Positions 48,941 to 61,151 of a stretch of DNA of 64,000 nt are shown one piece after another. The DNA comes from Diorhabda sublineata (lineage: Eukaryota; Arthropoda; Insecta; Coleoptera; Chrysomelidae). The position numbers and the translations under genes were made by a program. A model generated the notes under the pieces. It was not told where the DNA came from. It did no database searches and saw nothing but the letters and a program-made list of their open reading frames with translations. The stretch's first letter is position 1; each line of letters starts with the position of its first letter. The DNA is taken from contig NC_079477.1 of the NCBI RefSeq assembly GCF_026230105.1, positions 9,305,001 through 9,369,000 of the forward strand. The letters run 5' to 3'.

Positions 48941-50029
48941 TTTTATAGTATTATTCTCATCGCCTAATGTCTAGACCTTCAATTTCAAATTGCATATCCC
49001 AATATATACTTATTTCATATTTTTTCAGTGATAAGGTAACTCTTTTTCTATATTTGATCAAAAAATAACCCGCGAACATGCCATTAATAAACATGAACAC
49101 TTAAAGTTGAGAAACGTATATTTATGTGGTGAGATACTTGATTAAGTTCATTCTCAATGAAATAATAATTAAATTTGGTGATGTTTAAACTGAATAGTAA
49201 AAATGTGTTGAACAAATTCGTGGTGATAAGTAGAAAAAATATCAGTTTACGTCCGGTTTTTCACTTAACCATTTGTATATTGTTATAAAAACAAAACTTT
49301 AACTAATTATACCAAAATGAATATTATATTATACGTTAAATATCCTGTTTACGGTTATAGTTGATAAGAAATCTACTTAATAATCTCTTACAATATTATT
49401 GATAAAAGTTCTAATCTTGTCCTTTACTATATATAATGAACAAGGTGTTATTTTTGAGTGATTATTTAATCCCTATTTTTTGAGAGACTGCTCGGGTGGA
49501 CAGTTTTGAAAAGGTGTACCACCAACATTCAGTTCATATTCATTTTTAATAGGTGATTGTGTCAACTACTTAGTTAGGAATAAAATTTTTATACTGGCAA
49601 TCCAGATCAATAGCTTTGGTCAAGGATTAAACCTGAAGATACTCTTGGATTTCAAGCTAACGTATGATTCAATAAATAGAAAACATCTGTTTCATGTGCT
49701 TGCAGCAGTTTATTACATTGTCAAAATGTAATATATTTTGTACTCAACTAGACTTGGTATCGAATTAAATGATTAAATATTGAGAAAAGAAAAACAGAAT
49801 TCACAATAATATTTGAATTGATTTCACGTGTAGAGAAAATATATAGGTATGTAAATGAAAAATTCCCAATAACTAATCTTTAGGTTAAATTGGAAACGAT
49901 GATATTACATGGCAATATTTACAGTTTGACATTTTTAATAGTGAAAGTACTCAGAATGCTATTTGAGTTGTTTACAGATACTTAAAAGATTTATCTTGAT
50001 TGAAAAATGGAATTAAATCGCGCATAACA
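48941..50029. other. No gene recognised
   Basis: AT-rich, no interpretable coding. Confidence 0.35.
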
Positions 50030-50530
50030 TGCAATGACTTTCGACGTGGATTAAACCAACAACAGAGTGTCAATCAACTCACTTCGACTTCTGGTGATGA
50101 AGTACCCTCTTAAGCTAACGTGTTTCGAAGAACGTCCAAAATTGTGCCAATAAACAACGCTGCTATGCATAAACTGATATTACAAGATCGTGATGCGACA
50201 TACTATGAGACTGAGGTATATTTGATTTTAGATGCACTCGCACACAATCAATATTGCATGAACAATGATATCGATTGGTGCAAAGAAAAACTAAGCAAAA
50301 TCAATAGCAGTACTCCAAAAGACGTATATAAAATCCCAACTGGCGATCCCGAATCTAAATAAGAATCAACTCTATGAGTCTTTCAAGAGGAGCCACATCC
50401 AACAAAATTTGTTCGCGCACATAGCACTTGGAATCAAATGGTCGCCTGTTTTTTATGTATTATAGAACGGTCGGAACGGTCAATTCTGAATGTTGAACCA
50501 CCATTTGAGTGTTCGAAAAAATCAGGGGCA
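50030..50530 (+). pseudogene. Mariner-like transposase relic
   Basis: FRRGLNQQQSVNQLTSTSGDE-like sequence opens the copy at 50040-50100. HKLILQDRDATYYETEVYLILDAL follows at 50168-50240 (KLILQDRHVTYxEIExxLxI block). Then come IDWCKEKLSKINSSTPKDVYKIPTGDPES (WCKEMLxK...TGDES, with the first catalytic Asp still present) and IKWSPVFYVL plus a TVGTVNSE match. A single 80-codon frame survives at 50120-50362. The C-terminal half is gone. Confidence 0.82.
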
Positions 50531-51839
50531 CTAATCGCAGAAGACGAATCATTCTCCACCACAAAAATTCGAGGTCTCATACATCATTTCAGACAAAAAC
50601 GTTTTTGAATAAATAGATGACCTAATCGAAAACAATAAAATTTTCAGGAATGACGCGATTAGGATTAATGTTTTTGAAATTATTGAATTAGTAAATTTGA
50701 GCAAAATAACTAATAAACATTTAACACATGCTGTTGCAATTTTGTAGTTCATAGTCATGCATACTATAATCATAATAACTACTAAAAGAATAAGAAAAAG
50801 TGAGTAGAAATAGAGATACAGTATTTCATTACAAATTGTGAAAGTAATTATTGTTTCGATTAAGACGTAGTAGGTAGATTTTGAAATTTTTAACATTTAA
50901 CAATTTGTAGAGAAATCTTCCACCATAATGGTCTATCTACAAAAGTGTCTATATATATCGTGACATTACTCACCTAGAACCAATCTTCAGGTTGCTATAA
51001 AAAACCAATATGTTAATTTTCTCACTAATTCTACTAATGAATTTTTCTGACACTAATGTGCAGGTTTTGAAATTATAAAGTGATGAAAACATTCCTGAAT
51101 AATGCGATATAACTGCATGTTCTCGTCCTGGTATATATTGAGAATGAGGAAGTAAAATTAAAGCTCGGACGCACACAACCGCAACGATTCCGTGCCAATA
51201 TATCGCCGAGCGTTGGACTTGATACGTTAAAAGAAAAAGGAGGTGTTTGAACAGTAAACTACTGCTACTTCTATTATTAACCATCCATCCATATCTATTA
51301 GGATCAACGTCAACCAGAAGGAATTTGCGATTCATTTTTAAAATTTCCGTTATCAAAAGACAATACAAACATTTATTTCTGATTTTTTTGTTGGAACTAA
51401 GAATTGATGTGGATTCTTCAAAAAAATATAACACAACTTTTAAACAATTAAAATTGAAAACGCTTTCGATTCTTCAAATTATTACAAGACGCCAAAAGTA
51501 TAGAATTTTGCAAGATCGTTTTGACGTTAGTTTTTTTAGATGTTTTATCACTTTCTCGGTGGTCGGCAAACTACGTGTACACGTGTACTAGATCTGGTAC
51601 TCGTACCAGATTGATCAAGCCCAAGATATTAGAAAGACATACTTAACTCTGTTAGGTTAATTCGAAATAACCTACGGAGCTGTACACAAGCTGTTAGTGG
51701 TGGAAAGTTCGGCTAGGAGGCCGCTACCGCGACGGGACGTTTGTAAATGAAAGAATATGCATGTGATTCCAGGCTTTTCGAACACACGGTTATGCCAAAA
51801 GCTTCTAGGAGGATGATTTTCCAATATGCCCATCAAAGA
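50531..51839. other. No gene recognised; unassigned ORF and palindromes
   Basis: Holds a 154-codon minus frame (51434-50970) without recognised motif, and two adjacent palindromes at 51573-51584 and 51592-51611. Confidence 0.4.
51592..51611. repeat. Perfect hairpin, 9-bp arms
   Basis: ATCTGGTAC and GTACCAGAT separated by TC. The palindrome ACGTGTACACGT at 51573-51584 lies next to it. Confidence 0.85.
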
Positions 51840-52500
51840 AAACACAAAAATTTTGGAAAAAATATATTTATTTTTCAACGTAATCTCCTTTTAGCTCCTT
51901 TTCCCAGCGATGTTAAATAAATTTAATACTCTTTCAAAATATTTGACCACCGAGGCATTTTTCCAAGTCTGGGAACAGAAAATAATTGGAGGAGGCTAAA
52001 TCTGGCGAATAGGGTTCATGAGGTAGCAATTCAAACTTTAATTCATTAATTTTGGCCATTGCAATAACGGATGTGTGATTTTTCTTCTAAGTCAAATGTG
52101 GACGTTTTTGTTTGATTCCTTCGCTCGGACGTTGTAATAAGATGGGATAATATTCACCGATTTTTCTTTTTTAAGATAATCAATAGAAATTATACCCCGC
52201 GCATCCCAAAAAACCGATGACCAGACATGGCCTGCAGATGGAACGGTCATTGCCTTCTTTGGAGCGGGTTCTCCCTTTTTAGTCCATTGTTTTTATTGCT
52301 CTTTTGTTTTGGGTGTGAGGTGATGGACCCAATATTTTACTGTTGATAACGAAGGAGTAGGTTCACCCATAGTAGAATCTAGCTCAGCTTTTATATTGGT
52401 TGGGATGAGGCCTTTTAAATAAAAGTATTGTATCACATAACGATGACCACTTTTTTCCATTTTTACACATTCACTGAAAACGTTCACTCTTGATGCCTGC
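51840..52500 (-). pseudogene. Mariner transposase relic, copy 3 (internal deletion)
   Basis: Starts at 52460 with MEKSGHRYVIQYFYLKGLIP, then TNIKAELDSTMGEPTPSLSTVKYWV, and jumps directly to HHLTPKTKEQ. It continues KQWTKKGEPAPKKAMTVPSA and SVFWDARGIISIDYL in other frames. The segment between the DNA-binding domain and the first catalytic block is therefore deleted; the join falls in a shared TGGGT. The 3' end (TTTTTCAACGTAATC on the plus strand at about 51868) matches copy 2. Confidence 0.9.
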
Positions 52501-53359
52501 CAAACAAATACTAAACAACGTGGCGTCTTCAAACTTAAAACATATGTTGCAAATATTTTTATTTATATACAAAATTCTGCAGATTTCCCGCTTTAACCCG
52601 AAAAAAAGAAATGATCACGTTATTCTTAATATATTTGAAATTAGTACTGCTTCTTACTATTTTCTGTTATTGTTCAAAAGTAAGTTTGAGTGAAAAAACA
52701 ATGAAAAACTTTTATCAATTTAAAAATCTGTCGAAATTTCAACCAAACTTCCACCATGTCATTAAGTTGATTTTATAGCATTATCCTTCTAAAGTGATTC
52801 AAAATTATTATGAAGGGTTGGTTGTATCCCTTAACTAGCCAACGTAATAGTATGAAATAACATTCCAACCCTTTACGAAGAGTAGAATATTACTGAACTA
52901 AAAACCGGTTTCAGCGTTAATGACTACAGTTAATCGTCGTTTGTTAGAAGTAAATTGAGATGAAAGTCTCAATAGACCAGTTCTCAGCGACGGAGTGATT
53001 AAAAATTGAATTAAATATGAATTTACGAGTTACAGAGTAAATCAAAATTCGTTATAGTGGACTCTAGTTTGTCTGCAATCTTACTTCTAAAATTAGTGTA
53101 CAAAGATTGGGACACACATAATAGTTTGTGCAAAGTATGGCTATGATGTAGAGTGGTACAGGTAAGGAGAACTCTCTCTGTAATTAAAAAGTGTTCGTAC
53201 TATTGCATAGTAATTAATGAATATTTGTTTATAAAGAAATTACGTCCCCGAATTGCTTGCGACCGCTTTGATGGAAAGTTTTAAAATACTATTTTTCACT
53301 TTCATTTAAAAGTGGAACTTTATAAGAGAGAGTTCTAATCACCTTTACACTCTTCATAT
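52501..53359. other. No gene recognised
   Basis: AT-rich, no interpretable coding. Confidence 0.35.
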
Positions 53360-53690
53360 GATGATCTTCAATTTGAAACTAATGTGGACAATCCACAAAA
53401 ACAACCGTTGGGAATATTCATATTCAGCATACTATTAAATACATCAACAGAAATATTTGTACCGATAAATTTTATTCTTAACGATTTTTTGTAACGAACT
53501 TACATGATGATTTAATTAAATTTAAATGAATATTTTGCTTCTATGCTGATGACATATCTTCCTCTTTAAAAGAAAACTTGCCGACACAATTAGAGAATTG
53601 CAAAAACGGGTATTCGAATATTGTATAGGGTATCTTAATAATCGGTTTTTGTTAAAGTGTTAATGCCTTCATAACAGATTGTTTTGAGTT
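53360..53690 (+). pseudogene. Non-LTR reverse-transcriptase fragment, weak
   Basis: QPLGIFIFSILLNTSTEIF at 53400-53455 resembles the PQGSxLGPxLFxIxINDL block. FYADDISSSLKENLPTQLENC at 53540-53605 resembles the catalytic YADD block, and NNRFLLKC at 53635 the (N)LxLNxxKT block. The YADD-to-LLKC spacing is right. The N-terminal fingers are not visible. Confidence 0.6.
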
Positions 53691-53899
53691 CACTCTACTC
53701 TCACTTTGAGTGTTTTGACTTCTGATGAGAAGTTTAACGGATGCTGTGAAAGAAAACTGTGAGTGATTTTACTATTTACATTTGAAAATTGTATTGTTCT
53801 GATACATAATGATTTACCAGCAACTTCTGTGACTGTAAGGGCTGTAACAATGTTCGAAGAAGAATATATCTATCACTCAGTCAGTTATATGGTCACAAA

Positions 53900-54540
53900 T
53901 AATATTAAATCGGCGTCAAACAGATGTTAAGACCTGTAATCGTTTAGAAGAAGTCCATAACGTCCACGAAGTAGAAAGATAGTTGTAAGGCGTTGAAAGA
54001 AGTTGGTGAGATTCTCATATGCCAGCCCTCTCGAGGTAGGTAATTATATAGCAGAATTAGCATTCATTCGGGAGCTCCAAGATTGGGCAAATAAGCATGT
54101 GAAGACATCGAGGGGAACGTTATCCCAAAGCAAATTTCACCGAAAGTGCTTATAGGTAGATGCTGGTGGCATAACTTTGAGAGCTTGCACGCACACAGTG
54201 ATCGTCCATAATGCTAACGGGGCATGGATACATAACAGAAATTTTAGAATCCTATGTCTTGTTTTTCGCCCACACGCTATGCTCATAGTGAGAGTACTAC
54301 CTCAATGAGGAAGACATCATATAAATGGCCAGCACGATCGCAGAATATGAATTCGATACAACATGTCTGGGACTACCTGGAAAGAAAGTTTCGACAAAAC
54401 ATTCAGCACCTTATAATGTAATGAAATCTTGAATTGGAGTCGGAGGAAAAAAGGGAAATGTACCCCAATAACGTACTCCAAAGCATGAGAACTCTTGTAC
54501 AAACTTTGATTAGAGATAACGGTGCCAATAGATGTTATTA
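53900..54540 (+). pseudogene. Tc1-like transposase relic, C-terminal part
   Basis: Blocks are ANGAWIHNRNF at 54210, then LNEEDII at 54300-54320, MAWPARSQNMNSIQHVWDYLERKFRQNI at 54325-54400 and NNVLQSMRTLVQ at 54460-54500. They match the C-terminal half of Tc1 transposases (WPARSPDLNPIEHVWDxLxR, with the final catalytic Glu replaced by Gln in SIQHVWD). No terminal repeats were found around it. Confidence 0.8.
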
Positions 54541-54666
54541 AACCTCTTTTGTTTTTATTTTTAACAGAAGTTTAAGGAAAAATAGTTCTATTTTTAATTT
54601 TGGCTGAATTTTTGAGTTATTTTAGTATTTATTTTAGTTAGTTCAATGCAAATAATAATTGTATCC

Positions 54667-54736
<70 letters not shown>

Positions 54737-57700
54737 ACATAAATTTACTAAAAAAATAGAATTTTTCTGATGTTCCAGTTGTGGGGTATTACTGGTTTAT
54801 TTCTTTAGTTTAAACTAATTTGAATCCTGTATGAGCTATTGCGACTGTTGCCAACGCAGGCCTGTGACTGAGTACATTATCCCTATGCAAGAGAATACCT
54901 AGATCCTGCGTCAAGTAAACTTAAAATTACGCTTTCCATTTTTGAATTTTATCGGTATTTCCATTTCTCATCTGCATTTTGGCCTCTATTGATAGATTCA
55001 TCACTCATCGATTTCTTGCAAGAAAACTTGATGGAAAGCGACTGCGTTAGCTTCAGATTTCTACGGAATGTATACCATATAGAGTTCTGACTAGTTTTTT
55101 ACATAATAGATTACAATATGACGGCACGATTAATAATTTTTTTCATTTATAAATGGGTTAGACGCAGATGAAAAGCAATAACCTAGGTACATGTGAGTGT
55201 TGAAAAGTAGATTGTACGAAGCTAAGAGTAACATAGAAATACCAAAATAGTTAAGAGGTTTAGAAATAACTCAGAAAATGACAAGAACACAAGTAGCATG
55301 AAAAAGTTATACAAAGCATTTGAGAAGAGGATGAAGTAATAAAGTAACTAAAACTATTTTATTCGGTAATAACCATCTAAATGTAACGTTCACAAAATAA
55401 TTATTTGAAAGCAATAACAAGAAAAGTCATATAAAATTGGGACAGGAAGTTTGGACTTATAATTAATAAAAATAAAATTAAGATATGGTTGTAGAATAAA
55501 TATAAGAGTGTCAGAATTTTTTTATTTAATAAAGAAAAAGTATGACATTCCAACGAAGGCTAATAAAGACTGAGGACGTTACTGGCATCAAACAAATATC
55601 TCCCCCGAAAGATAAAAATCAAGATTATATATGCTTGTAGAATACCTAACTGTAATATGTGTACATGAAAAAAAATTAAATTTATGTTTATAAATTCGTC
55701 CAATTACTGTTGAATTAAGTAGCCGTGGTTCTATTTCTAGATGGTATAATTTTCAATTAACCATGCCGTTGCTATGGGTACACATCTTCATTTATCATAA
55801 GCGTACCAAAAAAATTCTCATAATCTAGAACGAAATTATCATAGAAACAAATACATTGTATGTTGTGAGAGAAATATGTAAGATTTCTTTGGTTTTGCAA
55901 TTAATTCTCATATGATTAAATATATTGTAAAATCGAAAATTTATCAATGATTTTTTTTTTCACATATCAATATAGAAATAAAATTTATATTTGAATTCGC
56001 TATGGAACATTTATTATCTCTTAATATGCTGGTTATATTTGAACAGTCTTCAAAGATGATCTTGTTAATTTTCAAAAAGTTGAACAAGTCTTTTCAAATA
56101 ATTCAAGTCATAGGCATGAGTCGATTAATATAGATATAATATTAGTATTTAATAACTTTTTAATGTAAATAAAATATTTTTCATGTACAATTAACACAAT
56201 CTACGAATTGCTAAGAGAATATCGAGAGTAATGACGACAGTTCTTACTAGTATCTAATGAATAATATTAACAATTCCAGAGGTATAATTTTATTAAATAG
56301 TAATGTTAAAAGTTGAGTAAGCCTACCTACCTGGGACACGAAATCATCATTGGCAGAGATAACCAGACCTGTGAAATAAGCAGAAGGGAAGGCTTAAAAT
56401 AGGCCGCCTTTAGTAAGTTTAATCATGACTTCGAAATCCATGTTTGTTTGAAGAAAGTTATCATAAGCAAAATCCAGGTAATGTTGCAAATAATGTTGAG
56501 GTGCAACGGATGCGGTACTCGGAATAATGGGCTGGGCGAGCCATGTAGCCAGAACAACAGACAATCGGTGGACCTAATAAATTATTGAATGGAGACCGAG
56601 AGAAGATGTCCCTAGAAGTAGACAATACTCCAAACTCACTGGTTTTGCAATATTAAGAAGATGAAAATCAACCGTATTTCTCAAAGGTTGCGTTAACAAC
56701 AATATAAATAACAAGTTAGAACGACGAAGAAAATTTTAGAAATGATGAACAAAAATTACACAATGATGAAAAAACTATTACACACTTAGGAAGGGCTACT
56801 TATATTATGACGGGGTAAAATTCAACTTTTAATAATTAAATTAATATCACTAGTAATCATAATGTGTTTTTCTCTGATAGCAGATTTGGTCGTGGTGCAA
56901 AAATCATCTTAATAACGATCATTACTCGGTCATTGAATAATAACTCTCATTTTTTTAATTTTAATACTAATATAATTTAATAATATTCAATAATTTCATC
57001 TGGAAATCAGAAGATCTGGCTAACTACTTATCTTACCTTTTTTCCAATCCATAAACAACACGTTTCTGTATTTTCAGTATTAGTTTCACAATATTGCGGT
57101 CATAATTATCTTCAGCTCATTTTTGTATACGCGTTTATAATTTTATTAATTATGTTACAGACGGATAGACGGATACAGACAAATACATGTTACACTAACA
57201 TGTATAACAGTTTTCTGAATAGATGCACAAAGCTTTTCTCAACATCTAAGAATTTTTACTGATAGTTAAGGTTTTCCATCAGTCAGATTTAGTGAGATTT
57301 TTAGTTGAACCCACTTCTTCAAAATGTTTCATAAGATAGTTTCAGTAATTTGGTTGTGTGATATGGGTGAGCTGCTTCGTCGTACATTCTTCTACGATCA
57401 CCATCATGAGAATTGTTTTCATCACATTTAAGCACAATTAATAACTGAACAACTTAATACCTTGTATACTTCACGATATAATGCGAGTTTACAGAATTTT
57501 AGATGTATTGGAATTTCTCAGCTAAGATGTTAGTTGTAAAATATTTGGCAGCCATTATTTTCAAAGTAATTTTAGTCTTATGTATTTCTACCCATAGCAA
57601 CTAATTCCCACTTAAATTCTCGAAACTAACATTTTATTCTAGCAGCATCTTTAGGAAGAAGCCTAGTTGCTTCAAAAATTATCCAAATTTTCGTTACTTT

Positions 57701-58591
57701 ACAAAACATATTTTCGTTATCTGAAGTAAACCTAACCGTATTGTTGGTTGGTTATTTTTGTTCCTTGTAGATTTTTATTTCTATTGTTTTATTACGGTGG
57801 AAAAAGTAAGTAGCAAAATATAAAAGCGTTAGTTTTGGTTGGTTTCGATCATAATAGAATAGTAAGAACCTTGCATTACAGAGACAATGGAAATACTATT
57901 AACTTAGTTATGATGAGCATCTTCCACGTACGGAGATATAATTTCAGACAACATAACAGGTATCCTATTGAGAAAAAATTAATATCTATGGTACTATTAT
58001 TGATATTACTGATATTACACGCCACTGAAAAAATGGCAATGCTATTTATGACCTTTAATTTGTTTGGATGCTGTTTCAAAGTAATAAAAGGTCAGGTTAA
58101 GGCCATAAATCGATTATTTCTAATCAGATACTTAAAATAACATATTTTTTGAGTTGAAAAAAAACTGATAAAAAAACCAAATGATTGTTTAAATTAACTA
58201 CATGTTATTTTTTGCTGGCAATAATTAAACAAGGACAGTTCACTCGTCTAGATTTAAAACCCGATAAGTTCGCTTATATAATAGAAGATAAAAAATAATT
58301 TTTATAACCATGACATTTTTGTCATTCTTAGTTTTTCAAATTAATTATTAAAAACAAATGAATTTTTTTAATTTGCACCCTATATAGAATGAATTAAAGA
58401 ATAAAAAATAAAAAAAAAGAAAAAATACTTTTTGGTGTTGAAGAATTATTTTAATAATTATAATTATAATAATCATGAAAAAGTATATTCTAAGCTATAA
58501 CTATCTAATAATTAGCTAATAAACTGCTCCTGAGTAAAGTTGAATTTCCTTGTTAGTAATACCAAAGTACAACATAATGAAATTAAAATTA
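54541..58591. other. No gene recognised; microsatellite and unassigned coding-like stretch
   Basis: Contains the TA microsatellite and a minus-strand coding-like segment at 56640-56290 (findings). A 101-codon plus frame at 57835-58140 has no motif I recognise and is probably chance. Confidence 0.4.
54671..54729. repeat. (TA)n microsatellite, about 29 units
   Basis: Uninterrupted alternating TA over 59 bp, the longest simple repeat in the window. Confidence 0.98.
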
Positions 58592-58660
58592 TTAACCTTT
58601 TAAGGACAAGTGGACGTACGTCTACTTATTATACTTCAGGGCGTACGCCGTACGTCGCTT
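58592..58660. repeat. Possible 5' end of the piggyBac-like element
   Basis: TTAA followed by CCTTTTAAGGACAAGTG, then GACGTACGTC (58613-58622), GGCGTACGCC (58640-58649) and GTACGTC (58650-58656). TTAA plus palindromic CG-containing subterminal repeats suits a piggyBac-type left end 370 bp before the transposase start. The matching right end was not found, so this is tentative. Confidence 0.4.
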
Positions 58661-59023
58661 TTAACTTGGATTTTTTACTTACACTGAAAAACATTTATCA
58701 ACAACTATCAATATTTGTATACTTTGAATATGTTCCAGTATAATATTTCTCCTCATACTCTGTCTTATTAGTCCGATAAGCAGCCGGTTTCAGCCTAACT
58801 GGCAGAGGCAATGGTTTATAATTTGCAAGTATTCTAGTTCCAAATTTTGATTTGTACAGTACAGTGTTAGTTAAATTATTTATGCAAATATCTGCAATAA
58901 ATGGTACGGACACATTAAAAGAATGAAAAAACGACAGGATACAAGGAAAATCACAAAATGGAGACCGAGTGAGAAAAGATTGCCTGATAGACCACAAAAT
59001 AAATAATAATTAAATAAGATAAA

Positions 59024-60061
59024 ATGTGGGCAATAAATTTTCCTCTAATCATGAGCGACAGTGATTCAGACTCCATTTTTTTGTTCGACAATATTACATC
59101 CGACAGTGAAAGTAAAAATTTTACTAGTACTGATGGTGAAATTTTATCAGACCTTAGTAACACTTCATCTGTTGATGACGATCCACCTACATGTAATATG
59201 ATAGACGATAGAAAGAAGAAATACTTGACCTGATAATGTGCCAGATTTTTTTGGAATTGCAGGTCCAAATCCTGATGTATTTCCTGATAAAGACGTATCT
59301 TTTACAAGGTGTGTAGATGCCTTTTTGCCAGATGAATTGTTTAATTTTATTGTGTCATGTACGAATACGAAAGCTCAATTATATTTTGCAAATCAACCAC
59401 ATCTAGATTTTAAAGTTCATGGTCTACAATGGCGCGATGTTACCACAAAAGAAATTAAAATATTCTTTGGATATCTATTTAATATGGACCGCAATAGAAA
59501 ACCACAAATTTCAATATATTGGAGTATGCGCTATAATATAAAAATTTGCTGACCCAAATGCTATACAAGCAAATAATAGATTATGCCTTATTAGACCATT
59601 TGTAAAACGCTTAACTATCAACCAAATAAGATTGTTGTTGTTGATGAATCGTTGATGTTATACAAAAGTCGCTTGTATTTCCGAAAATATATAAAGTCAA
59701 AGCGTTCCAGATTAGGAGTAAAAATTTTTAATCTATGCACCTCTGATATATGTACAACTTTGAAATTTATACTGGACAAGGTCAGCAGCAGTTTCTCTTT
59801 CCTGACGACGTTGATAATGCTAGATAATCGCTTTCAGAAATAATAGTAGTTCATCTTGGTAGAAACTTACTGAACATGGGTTATTCTTTCCATACAGATA
59901 ATTGGTACAGTAGAACTCGGCTTGCTGAATATTTACAACAAAGAAAAACGCTACTTACTCGTACGATACGATCGGTTCCAAATACATTAAAAAATTCTCC
60001 ACTCAATACACATCATACCATTTTGAACAAAAGAGAATGTAATTATTTTAAAATATTTTGA
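59024..60061 (+). pseudogene. PiggyBac-like transposase relic
   Basis: Acidic N-terminus (SDSDSDSIF, TSDSESK, near 59050-59110). Then VSFTRCVDAFLPDELFNFIVSCTNTKAQ and GLQWRDVTTKEIKIFFGYLFNMD to YWS (59295-59525), the conserved N-terminal part of the DDE_Tnp_1_7 fold. Next are MLYKSRLYFRKYIKSKRSRLGVKIFNLC (59655-59740, the KGRxxxxxYxxxKPxKxGIK block) and GYSFHTDNWYSRTRLAEYLQQRKTLLT (59879-59960), the block holding the last catalytic Asp (TDNxYxS). At least three frameshifts or stops split it, and the C-terminal Cys-rich domain is not recognisable. Confidence 0.9.
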
Positions 60062-60480
60062 CAAAAGAGATATGTTGTAGGTGGTCAGCGAGAATTTTTT
60101 ATGAAACCCGCAGTACTTCAGCAATACACTCAGTTTTATTATTTATGTTTATTATTACTTATGAGAATCGATCTATCATAGGTTTGTAAGCCGCATTCAA
60201 GAACCACGAAGTTGTTTTATATTTGAAACTACGTTTAGCTTAAAGCTCATACTAAGAATTGTTAATAAATTTTAAAAACAGTTAATTTAATTAGAAACAG
60301 TATTATAAAATGGCAAAAATGCAAAATAAAACATTCTATTTCATATACAAATGTTTTTCAATGACTCCACGACATAACAAACTGTTCAATATTTATAAAC
60401 AAAAAAAAGATTAGATTGGGAAGCATATCCTCGTAACTTTATGTCATATTTCCAATTGGGCCTTACAACAGTTTAAAATA
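60062..60480. other. No gene recognised; dispersed repeat copy
   Basis: 60200-60365 is similar to 39330-39475, an unclassified interspersed repeat. Confidence 0.45.
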
Positions 60481-61147
60481 ATAGAATTTTTTTTGATACA
60501 AGTCCCAGTTGCTTTAATTGAATTTAGTAATTCAGTATGACTTTTATTTCGTTAGCTTCTACTTTCCATTTCTTCAGCACCGCTTCTACATTGTTTAAAT
60601 TATCGTGTAGATTTCTGATTGTTGTTTCTGGGTACGGACGCAAGTATTGTCATGTCGTTTGTGGAGGTGGAAACTGCAATTCTAAGTGATGTTTTACTAG
60701 ATCAGTTATGCAAGTAGGACAGCTATTTCATAAAAGTGATATGGTACCATAGCAATACTTTTTTCTCTAGGATATCGCTTACCTACTTTACTACTCTATG
60801 AACTTGTTCCACTATGTTATACTTTTTGCAAAAGCTGATTTGATGATGAGGAATAGTTTTTGTGTTGGGTTAGGCCCTATATTACCACTATTTATTTTTA
60901 TTAGCTTCTGAAGAATTCTATCTGTTACGAAATCATAATTTAGTGGTTTTTTAGGATTGATCTATTTTGGAATAGTTTTTTTAAATCTCTTTGTTGGTTT
61001 CAATGTATTCATTAAATATTTGGCACCTCAGCTCTTTCTTTATAATTCTGACCCACTCCCCATCTTGGTCTTTAATAGGTGGGGTAGGTTGCTTACTTTT
61101 CTTATTTAGTACAGGAAAATTACGTGATTTTGACATAAAACCTTAAA
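60481..61147 (-). pseudogene. Jockey-like retrotransposon relic
   Basis: Minus-strand blocks are NFPVLNKKSKQPTPPIKDQDGEW at 61130-61060. PKKPLNYDFVTDRIL follows (the NPKKAPGxDxITxxIL start of the RT) at 60960-60910. IVEQVHRVVK is at 60820-60790. NDMTILASVPRNNNQ is at 60660-60630, a DD-block remnant, followed by NLHDNLNNVEAVLKKWKVEANEIKV at 60605-60540. The order and the KDQxGEW, EQVHRVV and LKKWKxxxNE words are typical of Jockey. Internal deletions remove the catalytic core. Confidence 0.8.
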
Positions 61148-61151
61148 TTAA

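Noticed and set aside
57835..58140. 101-codon plus ORF
   Set aside because: No motif, hydrophobic AT-driven composition and no splice context; treated as chance.
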